Positions 7,889-16,164 of a DNA stretch of 64,000 nt are shown here, in pieces (positions within the stretch are counted from its first letter, which is position 1; each line of letters opens with the position of its first letter). The DNA comes from Gracilimonas sp031581265 (GTDB lineage Bacteria; Bacteroidota; Rhodothermia; Balneolales; Balneolaceae), in the NCBI RefSeq assembly GCF_031581265.1, contig NZ_JAVLBQ010000006.1, positions 45,960 through 109,959 of the forward strand, in the 5' to 3' direction. The notes under the pieces are model-generated. The model saw only the letters and a program-made list of their open reading frames with translations. It was not told the DNA's origin and did no database searches. Made by a program: the position numbers and the translations under genes.

Positions 7889-10000
7889 ATGAAGCATAAA
7901 AAATTAGCTAAAGAATTAGGGCTTTCGGATGTATATGCCATTGCAACTGGAGCCATGTTCAGTTCAGGTTTTTTCCTATTACCGGGTTTAGCGGCAGCAG
8001 AAACGGGGCCATCCGTAGTTTTAGCCTACTTAGTATCAGGTATCATTGTTTTACCAACCATGTTTAGTGTTGCCGAGCTGGCCACAGCTCTTCCCCGATC
8101 AGGTGGTACCTACTATATTATCGATCGAAGCCTTGGCCCTATGTTAGGGACTATTGGAGGATTTGGATCCTGGCTGGCACTCGTTCTCAAAAGCGCATTT
8201 GCTCTCATTGGAATGGGCGCCTATATCTCTATTTTCTATGAAGTAGATATTTTATATGTAGCCATATTTCTGACTATTGTTTTCGGAATTTTGAATATTG
8301 TTGGGGCCAAAGAAACCACATGGCTCCAAAAAGTATTAGTGGCTGCGTTGGTTACTATCATGTTCTTCTATATCATCCAGGGAGTTTTTGAAATATTTTC
8401 GATGGATGTTGTTGCTGTAGCTCAAAGGCAGTTTACTCCATTCTTTACCGAAGGTGTTTTTGGGTTTTTTGCGACTGTGGGAATGGTTTTTGTTTCTTAT
8501 GCAGGACTCACCAAAGTAGCAAGTATAGCCGAAGAGGTAAAAGATCCTGATCGTAATATTCCACTTGGAATGTTTTTGGCTATTGGTACCGCAGTTGTAG
8601 TGTATGTGGTAGGTGTATATATAATGGTAGCCCTGCTTGACCCTGCCGCTTTCCGAGAAGATCTGACCCCGGTGGCCACAGCAGGAGAAGTATTTTTAGA
8701 TTGGCTGCCTGAACCGGGCGGGCTCATTTTAGTAGTTATTGCCGCCGTCGCTGCTTTTGCTTCTACGGGAAATGCCGGGATTATGTCTGCTTCAAGATAT
8801 CCCATGGCTATGGCGAGAGATAAACTGATTAATAAGCATTTTGCTGCGGTTGGAAAACTTGGAACTCCGCACTGGTCCGTGATTGGAACAGTTGCCTTGA
8901 TGCTATTTTTCTTGTTGGCTTTCAATGTAGCTGAAGTGGCAAAATTAGCTTCTGCCTTTCAATTATTACTGTTTGGCTTATTGAATTTAGCAGTAATTGT
9001 GATGCGCGAAAGTAAGATCGAGGAATACGATCCGGGTTTTAATTCTCCTTGGTATCCGTGGATTCAGATCATAGGAGTGATTCTTTCCATTATTCTTATT
9101 TTTGAAATGGGTATTCTTTCGATACTGTTTACGGTAGCTGTATCAGCTGCATCAATTATATGGTATAAATATTATGCCCAGGATAAAGTAGAGCGACAAG
9201 GAGCTATTTTCCACGTTCACGCCCGTCTTGGAGAGAATAAAGATCAGGGACTGGAAGGTGAAATGAGAGGGATACTTCGTGAAAAAGGACTGCGACAAGA
9301 AGATCCCTATGAAGAGCTTGTGTCAAGGGCAGATGTATTGGAATATGATTCCGATGCCGACTACAAGGAAATGATGGAGGAAGCCTCAGCAAAACTATCT
9401 GACAAGCTCGGTATTAGTAAAGAAGAAATGACACAGATGTTCATGACGGCCGATGATTATTCGGCAATATCCATAGCTGATGGGGTAGCACTGAATCATG
9501 CTCGTATTGCCAAGAATACCTCTCCCGAATTGGTATTGATTCGAATTAAAGACGGAATGGAAAATGAGCGTATCATAACTACAAATTCCGATAAAAAAGA
9601 TGACAAGAGTAAATTACACTCTATTATTTTCTTTGTGAGTTCAAAAGAAAACACGGGACAGCACTTGCGTATTCTTGCTCATCTTGCAGAGATGGTGGGT
9701 TCGAAGTCATTTCTTGAGAGATGGTGTAAAGCTGAAAATGAAGAAGAGCTCAGAGAAATTCTACTGCGTGACGAACGCTTCATCCGTATTACGCTAAATC
9801 CGGATGATGAGACGCAGCAATTCATAGGTAAGATGATCAAGGAAGTATCGCTTCCCGGTCAAAGCCTGATTACAATTATACGACGTGGCGGAGAAATTAA
9901 AATACCGCATGGCATAACTGTTCTTCAGGAAGGAGACGAGTTGTCAGTAATCGGTGAAGTTGAGGATATCAACGAGCTCAAGAAACTGCTTAAAAACTAA
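7889..10000 (+). CDS. APC-superfamily permease with PTS EIIA-like and TrkA_C domains
   Basis: Residues about 10-430 are an amino acid/polyamine permease with about 12 membrane segments: SGFFLLPGLAAAETGPS at the start, ALPRSGGTYYIIDRSLGP (helix 2-3 signature) and GNAGIMSASRYPMAMARD later. The cytosolic part is unusual. Residues about 485-625 resemble a PtsN-type EIIA domain: GVALNHARI with His at residue 537 where EIIA has its phospho-histidine (GxAxPHxR), then GQHLRILAHLAEMV and EEELREIL. The end (about 630-703, ITVLQEGDELSVIGEVEDI) is a TrkA_C/RCK_C ligand-binding domain. The EIIA call is by eye. Substrate unknown. Confidence 0.86.
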   Translation: MKHKKLAKELGLSDVYAIATGAMFSSGFFLLPGLAAAETGPSVVLAYLVSGIIVLPTMFSVAELATALPRSGGTYYIIDRSLGPMLGTIGGFGSWLALVLKSAFALIGMGAYISIFYEVDILYVAIFLTIVFGILNIVGAKETTWLQKVLVAALVTIMFFYIIQGVFEIFSMDVVAVAQRQFTPFFTEGVFGFFATVGMVFVSYAGLTKVASIAEEVKDPDRNIPLGMFLAIGTAVVVYVVGVYIMVALLDPAAFREDLTPVATAGEVFLDWLPEPGGLILVVIAAVAAFASTGNAGIMSASRYPMAMARDKLINKHFAAVGKLGTPHWSVIGTVALMLFFLLAFNVAEVAKLASAFQLLLFGLLNLAVIVMRESKIEEYDPGFNSPWYPWIQIIGVILSIILIFEMGILSILFTVAVSAASIIWYKYYAQDKVERQGAIFHVHARLGENKDQGLEGEMRGILREKGLRQEDPYEELVSRADVLEYDSDADYKEMMEEASAKLSDKLGISKEEMTQMFMTADDYSAISIADGVALNHARIAKNTSPELVLIRIKDGMENERIITTNSDKKDDKSKLHSIIFFVSSKENTGQHLRILAHLAEMVGSKSFLERWCKAENEEELREILLRDERFIRITLNPDDETQQFIGKMIKEVSLPGQSLITIIRRGGEIKIPHGITVLQEGDELSVIGEVEDINELKKLLKN

Positions 10001-10079
10001 CTCGACAGTTTACAATGATCAGTAAACAGTAACCAATGATCTCTCTCGATGATATGATCCAAACTCCACGCTAAACCTT

Positions 10080-10108
10080 CAACCTCGCTCCGCGTCGGAA
10101 CGAGGTTG
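10080..10108. repeat. Long intergenic hairpin
   Basis: CAACCTCG-C-TCCG-CGT-CGGA-A-CGAGGTTG folds into a 12-bp stem with one internal mismatch and a 3-base loop. No T tract follows on either strand, so it is a palindromic repeat or a 3'-end stabiliser rather than a classical terminator for the permease gene. Confidence 0.6.
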
Positions 10109-10185
10109 AGTCTGGCCTTTCTCAAACTTTAGATGACGTTCCTGTATCAAATCTTTCCGTTCATTTTTCTTGATAAAAAACGAAC

Positions 10186-10206
10186 CATCCCGAAAAAATC
10201 GGGACA
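10186..10206. repeat. TCCCGA/TCGGGA palindrome, copy 1
   Basis: A 21-bp sequence built on TCCCGA-A4-TCGGGA. The same 21 bases occur at 26360-26380 inside another repeat, so this is a dispersed palindromic unit. Confidence 0.6.
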
Positions 10207-10390
10207 AGGCGATCGAAAAAACAGCTAAAGCTGACTCCATTACACTAAAAGAAATCAATGCTCCTTAATGTGCAAGGTTCGTTTCTTAGAATCTCAGCGG
10301 TATGATTTCTTTCTTAACGCTATTTTTTCTAAGGCCGGTAGGAACATCCAAGATTGAGCAAGGAAAGTTTTACTCTGAACTTGAACCTGT

Positions 10391-10410
10391 TTCAAGCGTC
10401 TCGCTTGGAA
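10391..10410. repeat. AAGCG-TCT-CGCTT palindrome near the hisS 3' end
   Basis: Perfect core stem AAGCG/CGCTT with a 3-base loop, 8 bp past the hisS stop. The same 13-bp unit with one change is at 34047-34059 and a variant (loop GGA) is at 34110-34122. It may serve as a weak hisS terminator. Confidence 0.5.
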
Positions 10411-10417
10411 CAATATC

Positions 10418-11677
10418 CTATTTACCCAGCTTCTCCAAAATCTCATTAAAAGTAAGCGAATCTTCCTCGCTTTCTTTCATATTTCGAAGCGTAAATTTAC
10501 CCTCGTTCAGTTCATTATCCCCGATGATGATCGTATAACGAGCATTTTCCCGATCGGCATCTTTCATCTGGGCTTTCATGGATCTTGATTTGTAGTCCAT
10601 GGTAGCTGAAAGTCCTGCCTCTCTGGTTTTGGGAAGATGGGTAAGAGCAAATCTTCGGGCCGCATCACCTAACGTCACAAAATATACATCCACTGATTTT
10701 TCTTCAGCCAGTTCAATATCCAATTCCTCACAGGCTATCATCAGTCGCTCCATGCCTGCTGCAAAACCTACGGCGGGGGTAGGTTGGCCTCCAATTTCTT
10801 CCACGAGCAGATCGTAGCGGCCCCCACCCGCCAAGGCATCCTGTGAGCCAAGATCAGGGGAGATAAGCTCAAACGCGGTACGCGTGTAATAATCCATGCC
10901 ACGCACTAAATGGGGATCAAGTGTGTAGTTGATTCCAAGCTGATCTAAATACTCTTTTATTTTGTCAAAATGTGAATCCGATTCCTCATTCAGATAATCC
11001 TGAATAACGGGAGCATTTTTGATGTACTCCTGATCTTGTTCTTCTTTTGAATCCAAAATACGCAATGGATTTTTCTCAAAGCGTATTTGAGAAACTTCAC
11101 TCATTTTGTCGAGATTGGGTCGTAAATAATCTCGCAAGGCTTCCTTATAAGCTTCACGGCTTTCGGGATCTCCGATGGAATTCAATTTCAACTCAAAATT
11201 ATCAATACCAATACGTTGATAGACCCGTATCATCAAAGCAATAATTTCTACATCAGCAACCGGATCATCACTGCCAATCACTTCTGCCCCAAATTGGTGA
11301 AACTGTCGCTGCCGGCCTTTTTGAGGTTTTTCTGCCCGGAACATTGGCCCGATGTAATATAATTTCTGTGAACCGCCGCGCTGTTCTAAATGATGCTCCA
11401 CATAGGAACGGACAACCGGTGCCGTGAGCTCGGGTCGTAAAACATAATGGCTGTCTCCCTTTTCAAACGCAAAAATCTCCTTGGAGACAATGTCCGTCAA
11501 CTGGCCGATTCCACGAACAATCAGCTCCGTCTGCTCCAAAATGGGTGTACGGATTTCTTCGAAATTAAACTTTGCCGCTTCTTCATGAATGATGTTCTCC
11601 AATGCCCTCCATTTTGGGGATTCATCGGGGAGAATATCTACCATTCCAACGTGAGAAGTGTACTTGGGTTTTGCCAT
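10418..11677 (-). CDS. hisS: Histidyl-tRNA synthetase
   Basis: Class II aminoacyl-tRNA synthetase charging tRNA-His. The 419-residue length is typical. Motif 2 region YYIGPMFRAEKPQKGRQRQF, histidine-binding region RGMDYYTRTAFEL, and motif 3 AVGFAAGMERLM are all present, followed by a C-terminal anticodon-binding domain from about 325. The start MAKPKYTSHVGMVDILPDES fits family N termini. It is transcribed away from the glycan genes as the last gene of a minus-strand run, 74 bp after the flippase gene stop on the opposite side of its own start, so it probably has its own promoter. Confidence 0.96.
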   Translation of the reverse strand: MAKPKYTSHVGMVDILPDESPKWRALENIIHEEAAKFNFEEIRTPILEQTELIVRGIGQLTDIVSKEIFAFEKGDSHYVLRPELTAPVVRSYVEHHLEQRGGSQKLYYIGPMFRAEKPQKGRQRQFHQFGAEVIGSDDPVADVEIIALMIRVYQRIGIDNFELKLNSIGDPESREAYKEALRDYLRPNLDKMSEVSQIRFEKNPLRILDSKEEQDQEYIKNAPVIQDYLNEESDSHFDKIKEYLDQLGINYTLDPHLVRGMDYYTRTAFELISPDLGSQDALAGGGRYDLLVEEIGGQPTPAVGFAAGMERLMIACEELDIELAEEKSVDVYFVTLGDAARRFALTHLPKTREAGLSATMDYKSRSMKAQMKDADRENARYTIIIGDNELNEGKFTLRNMKESEEDSLTFNEILEKLGK

Positions 11678-11722
11678 GTGTGTGTTTGGGTTGAATGAAG
11701 TGAGATCAATTTAATATCGCTC

Positions 11723-11730
11723 CAAAGATA
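11723..11730 (-). promoter_or_regulatory. Candidate -7 promoter box for hisS
   Basis: TATCTTTG on the minus strand matches the Bacteroidota -7 consensus TAnnTTTG exactly, 46 bp upstream of the hisS ATG and inside the only spacer available. A clear -33 TTTG box is not visible at the expected distance, so the assignment is tentative. Confidence 0.4.
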
Positions 11731-11751
11731 AGGGGAGCGGGGGAGAGTTTC

Positions 11752-13224
11752 TTAGAGGAATTTCGTTTTGATATCAGCCCAGATCTTATTCACTTCTTCG
11801 GAGACGTTGAATAGCAAAATGCCGGTGCTATATATGATTGTAATGGCGACTGAACGAAGAAGAATATCAGTATATAGATTGCCAATTCTATCTACTTGTA
11901 GGGACCCCCATAAAATGAATCCGCTCAGCATAATCACAGTTAAAAGTTTAGGTGAAAGAGGTTGCATCTGGAATTTGATCCATACATAAATGCCTTTGAT
12001 GAGATTGTAGACAAACAAGGAAATAGCAGTAGCTGTTGCGGCACCTGCAATACCATACATAGGGATTAGAAGATAATTGAGAATAATAGATACAATAACC
12101 AGAAAGATCATAGAAACCAGATCAAACCGGTAATATTTTGAATTTAAGATGATACCTCCGTTGATTCCGGCCGCCATGTCGATAAGTTTAGAAAGCCCAA
12201 TTATGATGATTACAGCAGAAGTATTAGCATAGTTTTCAGGGAGTATATCGTTAATATTGTGCAAGTTGGCGACGACTCCAATAAAGATCAGGAATCCCGG
12301 GACCAACTGGTTAAGAGAAGTACTTTTGTAAATTTTATGGATCTCAGGGTAATTTTTATCTTTTAGATATTTGGAGATCAATGGACTCGCAATTTTCCCA
12401 ATAGATCTTTGGGGTACTGCAATTATACTTCCTACATAAAAAGCGATAGCATAGATGCCGGTTTCCGTAAGTCCGGCAAGAGATCCCAGCATGATGATGT
12501 CAATATTATTCACAATGAGGGTGGTCATTCCTCCAAGCACCGCAAACAAGCCATAATTGGCCATTCTTTTTACCAAGGTCGTCTTTAAGTAAACAAAATT
12601 GGGTTTCAAGAACAGCTCTTTTTTGACAAACAAGAACAGCAACATCATCAGTGGCTGAGCTAAGTAAGAGCCTACAAATCCTATCATAAACTGGTAGAAC
12701 GTGATCCAGTCGAGCCAAAATAATACTAAAAGAAGAATGGCGATTACCCTGAGAATGATCTCACTTACAACGGATCCAGGAACGGAATGAAGTCGGGCCC
12801 GGATGTAACTGTTAAGCACTTCAAAGTAAAGAATGCCAAAAACCAGCGGTATAAGGAACCAATAATATTCGGTGAAAAGAGGTGAGTCAGAATAATAGTT
12901 TAGAAGTAGTCCATCAAAAAAGAAAACAACAACCAGAAATAGCAGGAATCCGACCAGTGGAATGGTAAGGGTCAAAAAAAGAAAACCATTATGCTTCTTA
13001 TCTGAATTCTCGAAATAAGGAAAAAAGCGAATAGCTGTGTTTTTCATCCCGAGGTGGGCAAACTGGGAGAAAATAAAAGAAACCGAAAGCAGAAGTCGTG
13101 TTAGCCCATATTCATCAGGCTCCAAAAAATTGGGATATAGATAAAGAGTAGAAATAAATCCCAACCCAATCCCAATGTAGGTGATGATGGAATTTATGAT
13201 GCCTTGTGTTTTTATGATGCCCAC
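11752..13224 (-). CDS. Polysaccharide flippase (Wzx/MATE-like)
   Basis: Integral membrane protein of 490 residues with about 12-14 hydrophobic segments spread over its whole length, in the MOP-superfamily style of lipid-linked oligosaccharide exporters. The opening TQGIINSIITYIGIGLGFISTLYLYPNFL and the early EYGLTRLLLSVS segment are typical of Wzx-type flippases. It sits at the end of a surface-glycan gene run (sulfotransferases and glycosyltransferases upstream, 13 bp from the nearest). This supports a role in moving lipid-linked glycan units across the inner membrane. The exact glycan cannot be deduced. Confidence 0.88.
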   Translation of the reverse strand: MGIIKTQGIINSIITYIGIGLGFISTLYLYPNFLEPDEYGLTRLLLSVSFIFSQFAHLGMKNTAIRFFPYFENSDKKHNGFLFLTLTIPLVGFLLFLVVVFFFDGLLLNYYSDSPLFTEYYWFLIPLVFGILYFEVLNSYIRARLHSVPGSVVSEIILRVIAILLLVLFWLDWITFYQFMIGFVGSYLAQPLMMLLFLFVKKELFLKPNFVYLKTTLVKRMANYGLFAVLGGMTTLIVNNIDIIMLGSLAGLTETGIYAIAFYVGSIIAVPQRSIGKIASPLISKYLKDKNYPEIHKIYKSTSLNQLVPGFLIFIGVVANLHNINDILPENYANTSAVIIIIGLSKLIDMAAGINGGIILNSKYYRFDLVSMIFLVIVSIILNYLLIPMYGIAGAATATAISLFVYNLIKGIYVWIKFQMQPLSPKLLTVIMLSGFILWGSLQVDRIGNLYTDILLRSVAITIIYSTGILLFNVSEEVNKIWADIKTKFL

Positions 13225-13236
13225 GAAAGTTCCATT

Positions 13237-14181
13237 TTAATTCTCTAAATATCTTAGGTCAATTTCCAGCTCTTCCATTGCCGTTCTCCAACGTATGTCG
13301 TTTTGTGCATAAATGGGACGGGGTGGGCGCAAATTTGAAAGTGCCCAATTCAGAGTTTCTTCATCAAGTTCAATATCTAAATGATCGGAGAGTTCAGATA
13401 ATTGTTGTTTAGATTTTCTGCAAAGGTGTTCATGTTTAATAGAAATAAACCGGTTACCAAATAATTTCTGTCCGTCCGAAATCATTTTATTATTCCATTC
13501 TTTCCAAAGCAGTAATAGTTTGTAATAGGCTGGTTTTTCCTTTAGTGCCGACCTACCAGTTTGGTCTAAATAGGTGTGTACTAATTTTTCTTGGCTCCAT
13601 GAATTAAATCCCTTTTTGAGGCTGAAAAAATAATCGGGATCAGTATTCTCAAATTGTAAACTTTTTGTTGGTTTAAGGTAATCAAGAATCATGGCCACTT
13701 TACCCCGGAATGTTTGGCGTTTAAAGCGGATGCCAAAAATATGTGAAGTGACAAATCTTAGTGGGTTCTTATAAATATGTATTAGATGAGAATCAGGAGC
13801 AATATCAAAGAGTTCTTCCAAAAGGAAAGTGGCTCTGACAAATTTAAGCAGAGTTTGTTCGGATGAATTAACAAGATATTTTAAATAGGCTTTGTGGTGA
13901 TCATTAAATTCATTTTTAGAAAGTTCTAAATGATAGTTTTTTGGGGCTCCGTAGTTAAAATAATCAGGATCGATAGGCAAGTCTTTCTCTTTAATAAAAC
14001 TTTTGCGGAAAGCACGAATCCTGTGATTCAGGTCAAAATTTTTTTCTCCACTACCTCCCCCTATGGTTTTATTTGCAGCACTTAGAGGTTCATAAAAGGC
14101 TTTTAACTCGGTTTGTTCCGAGAGTATATCAAATAAAATGGTAGTACCAGAACGTCGTAAACCAATTATAAAAATATTCAT
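13237..14181 (-). CDS. Sulfotransferase-like protein (first of three)
   Basis: A 314-residue cytosolic protein opening with MNIFIIGLRRSGTTILFDIL, the 5'-phosphosulfate-binding loop of PAPS-dependent sulfotransferases (RSGTT). Around residue 140, the segment HLIHIYKNPLRFVTSHIFGI corresponds to the 3'-phosphate-binding region (usual RDPR-type motif, here KNPL). It is therefore expected to transfer sulfate from PAPS to a sugar. It is tightly packed (13-14 bp gaps) between the flippase gene and a second sulfotransferase. The divergent 3'-PB motif leaves some doubt about activity. Confidence 0.8.
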   Translation of the reverse strand: MNIFIIGLRRSGTTILFDILSEQTELKAFYEPLSAANKTIGGGSGEKNFDLNHRIRAFRKSFIKEKDLPIDPDYFNYGAPKNYHLELSKNEFNDHHKAYLKYLVNSSEQTLLKFVRATFLLEELFDIAPDSHLIHIYKNPLRFVTSHIFGIRFKRQTFRGKVAMILDYLKPTKSLQFENTDPDYFFSLKKGFNSWSQEKLVHTYLDQTGRSALKEKPAYYKLLLLWKEWNNKMISDGQKLFGNRFISIKHEHLCRKSKQQLSELSDHLDIELDEETLNWALSNLRPPRPIYAQNDIRWRTAMEELEIDLRYLEN

Positions 14182-14194
14182 GGTTAATAGGGGT

Positions 14195-15028
14195 CTATTT
14201 ATCTGTGATGTCTTTGATGGATTGAATTTGAGCAGTTGTTAAAAAAATTTCTTTCTTTGATTCATTTACTGGGTTACTCAAATATTTTTTTAAAGTTGAA
14301 AGAGGAATAGAAGGTAGTTCCAAGAACTCCAGTAATTGTCTGACAGATTTAGTATTTGAAAATAAATCCTCTGATGTTATAGTTAACACCTCATGATCTT
14401 CTTTAAAAGTCTCGATAAAATCATTCGTAGATTTCCAGAGCCATGCAATTTTTTCTTCAACCGAATATGATTCCCAGCTCTCCGGGTTTTCAACATCCTT
14501 AATGCGTCCTTCATCATATATATCCTGTTCGGAATACCAGTTTCTTACCATTCCACTTTTTACAAAATCGACCGGCTGGCGAATCAAGTGAATAAACTTA
14601 GCATTGGGATATAATTTTGCAATTTGATGTGCAAAAAAAGTTACTCGATTGTTCGTCTCAATGAAAATATTATTGTTTATATAAGCATTCCTAATTAATT
14701 CGTAACGGGCCACATCAAACATCATTTTTACTATCTCTGAACGATTGCTTTGATGCTCAAATGCATACTTGGTATGCCAGGTAAATTCCGGATGAGGGTT
14801 ATGATATACTTTTATTCCCTCATGAGTTGCAAATATATTGGTCAATAACTTTGTGCCACACCTGCCTGTTGATAGTACGAAAGTTGGAGCTGCTTTTTGA
14901 TGAACTTTTTCATAAACTTCAGAAGCATCACTTTCTTTAAGAGTAGCGAGGTTTCGTTGTTCTTTCAGGTTTTGATAGTGGGCTTTATTGGCTTGATAAA
15001 AACTTTTAAGAATTTGGTAGAAGGTCAT
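14195..15028 (-). CDS. Sulfotransferase-like protein (second of three)
   Basis: Residues about 49-65 read FVLSTGRCGTKLLTNIF, a P-loop-like 5'-phosphosulfate-binding motif, and KFIHLIRQPVDFVKSGMVRNW near 145-165 is the 3'-phosphate-binding segment. A typical PAPS-dependent sulfotransferase fold of 277 residues without signal peptide or membrane segments. The start overlaps the stop of the upstream glycosyltransferase by 4 bp (ATGA-type coupling), so the two are probably translated together. Substrate is presumably a sugar of the locally made glycan. Confidence 0.83.
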   Translation of the reverse strand: MTFYQILKSFYQANKAHYQNLKEQRNLATLKESDASEVYEKVHQKAAPTFVLSTGRCGTKLLTNIFATHEGIKVYHNPHPEFTWHTKYAFEHQSNRSEIVKMMFDVARYELIRNAYINNNIFIETNNRVTFFAHQIAKLYPNAKFIHLIRQPVDFVKSGMVRNWYSEQDIYDEGRIKDVENPESWESYSVEEKIAWLWKSTNDFIETFKEDHEVLTITSEDLFSNTKSVRQLLEFLELPSIPLSTLKKYLSNPVNESKKEIFLTTAQIQSIKDITDK

Positions 15029-16164
15029 AATTTTTCCTCCAAGATCTTGTCAAATTCCTGTTCAAATTTTTGAGCGGAATAATTTTCAATATTATTTCTG
15101 AGACTTGATCTATAGTTATCCAATACGGAGTCCTTTTTCCTATTCAAGCGTTTTATGATATCAATTGCCTCATCAACATTTTCGTATCGTAAGGTTTTTT
15201 CCGAAACAATTTCTGCTTGACCGCCCGAATTGTGAACTACAGGAATACATCCATTTTGTATAGCCTGTACAGTTGTAATTCCAAAGGGTTCGCGTCTCAG
15301 GCTGTGAAGGAAAAAAGCTGATTCAGCCAAAGCATTTTTGATATCATCAAACGGAGCGTTGGGATGCAAATGGACGTTGTCAATAGAATGATGGGCAATA
15401 TATGATTCAATAGTATTATAGTAGGTGTTAGAATTTACAAAGCCGTATAAATGAAATTCTAATTCCGGTATTTGTTGGGCAATTTTCACTTGCTCCAGTT
15501 GTCGTTTATCAGGGGAAAATCGTCCAAGGCTAACCACTTGTCGTTTTTTTGGAGTGTTATTTTTATCCGATGAAACGTTTACCGGAGGATACATTACTTT
15601 TACTTCCTGCTTTCCTAATGGGTAGAGACTTAGTAAGGTTTCTTTTGTATAGTCAGAATTGGCAAGTTGAAGATCCCTTTTAGAAATCGATCGGTCAAAA
15701 CGGTACAAATAATGTGCAATCTTAAAAAGATCACTTTTAACATCTAAAAGCTTTTTCTTATTCCCTTTTGAAAAATGAATGCTCTTTTGTGGAATAATAT
15801 TTCTTTTTTTACGCGGGAAATGAACATAGCTAACCATGTTTATATCCTTGGGAAGTAAAAAGCTGGTATTATTACTATTGATGACCAAATCGTAATTTTT
15901 TAAATAAAACCTGGAAATAAAATTGAAGCATAAAATATTCCACTCAAAAGGAATTCTCAGGTTCATAAAAATATCTTTGAAAGTGAATTCAATATCCTCA
16001 CCATAGGCATTTTTAATATCATCTTTGGTGATATTACTTTGGAATGAAAGTAAATCAGGTACAATACATCGTTTATTTAGTTGTTTTACCATATGGATGA
16101 TGACTTGCATCCTTCCACCTCTTTGAAAACGATTTTGAATGATGGCAACTTTACGTTTATTCAT
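15025..16164 (-). CDS. Glycosyltransferase, family 4 type (GT-B)
   Basis: Retaining glycosyltransferase of 379 residues. The C-terminal half has the GT4 hallmarks: VSLGRFSPDKRQLEQVKIAQ, then ELEFHLYGF, then FFLHSLRREPFGITTVQAIQNGCIPVVHNSGG, with EPFG preceding the helix that normally carries the second Glu (here Gln). The N-terminal half (RFQRGGRMQVIIHMVKQL) matches the acceptor domain with its glycine-rich loop. It overlaps the upstream deacetylase-like gene by 8 bp and the downstream sulfotransferase by 4 bp, so this is a tightly coupled operon. Donor and acceptor are unknown. Confidence 0.88.
   Translation of the reverse strand: MNKRKVAIIQNRFQRGGRMQVIIHMVKQLNKRCIVPDLLSFQSNITKDDIKNAYGEDIEFTFKDIFMNLRIPFEWNILCFNFISRFYLKNYDLVINSNNTSFLLPKDINMVSYVHFPRKKRNIIPQKSIHFSKGNKKKLLDVKSDLFKIAHYLYRFDRSISKRDLQLANSDYTKETLLSLYPLGKQEVKVMYPPVNVSSDKNNTPKKRQVVSLGRFSPDKRQLEQVKIAQQIPELEFHLYGFVNSNTYYNTIESYIAHHSIDNVHLHPNAPFDDIKNALAESAFFLHSLRREPFGITTVQAIQNGCIPVVHNSGGQAEIVSEKTLRYENVDEAIDIIKRLNRKKDSVLDNYRSSLRNNIENYSAQKFEQEFDKILEEKL

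Larger units (their letters stand above)
10001..10417. other. Gene-free spacer rich in palindromes
   Basis: Convergent spacer between the permease gene and hisS. It holds three separate hairpins (10080-10108, 10186-10206, 10391-10410). It also holds a stretch around 10150-10300 (TTCATTTTTCTTGATAAAAA and following) that looks like the dispersed intergenic repeats common in Bacteroidota. No convincing coding frame. Confidence 0.6.
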
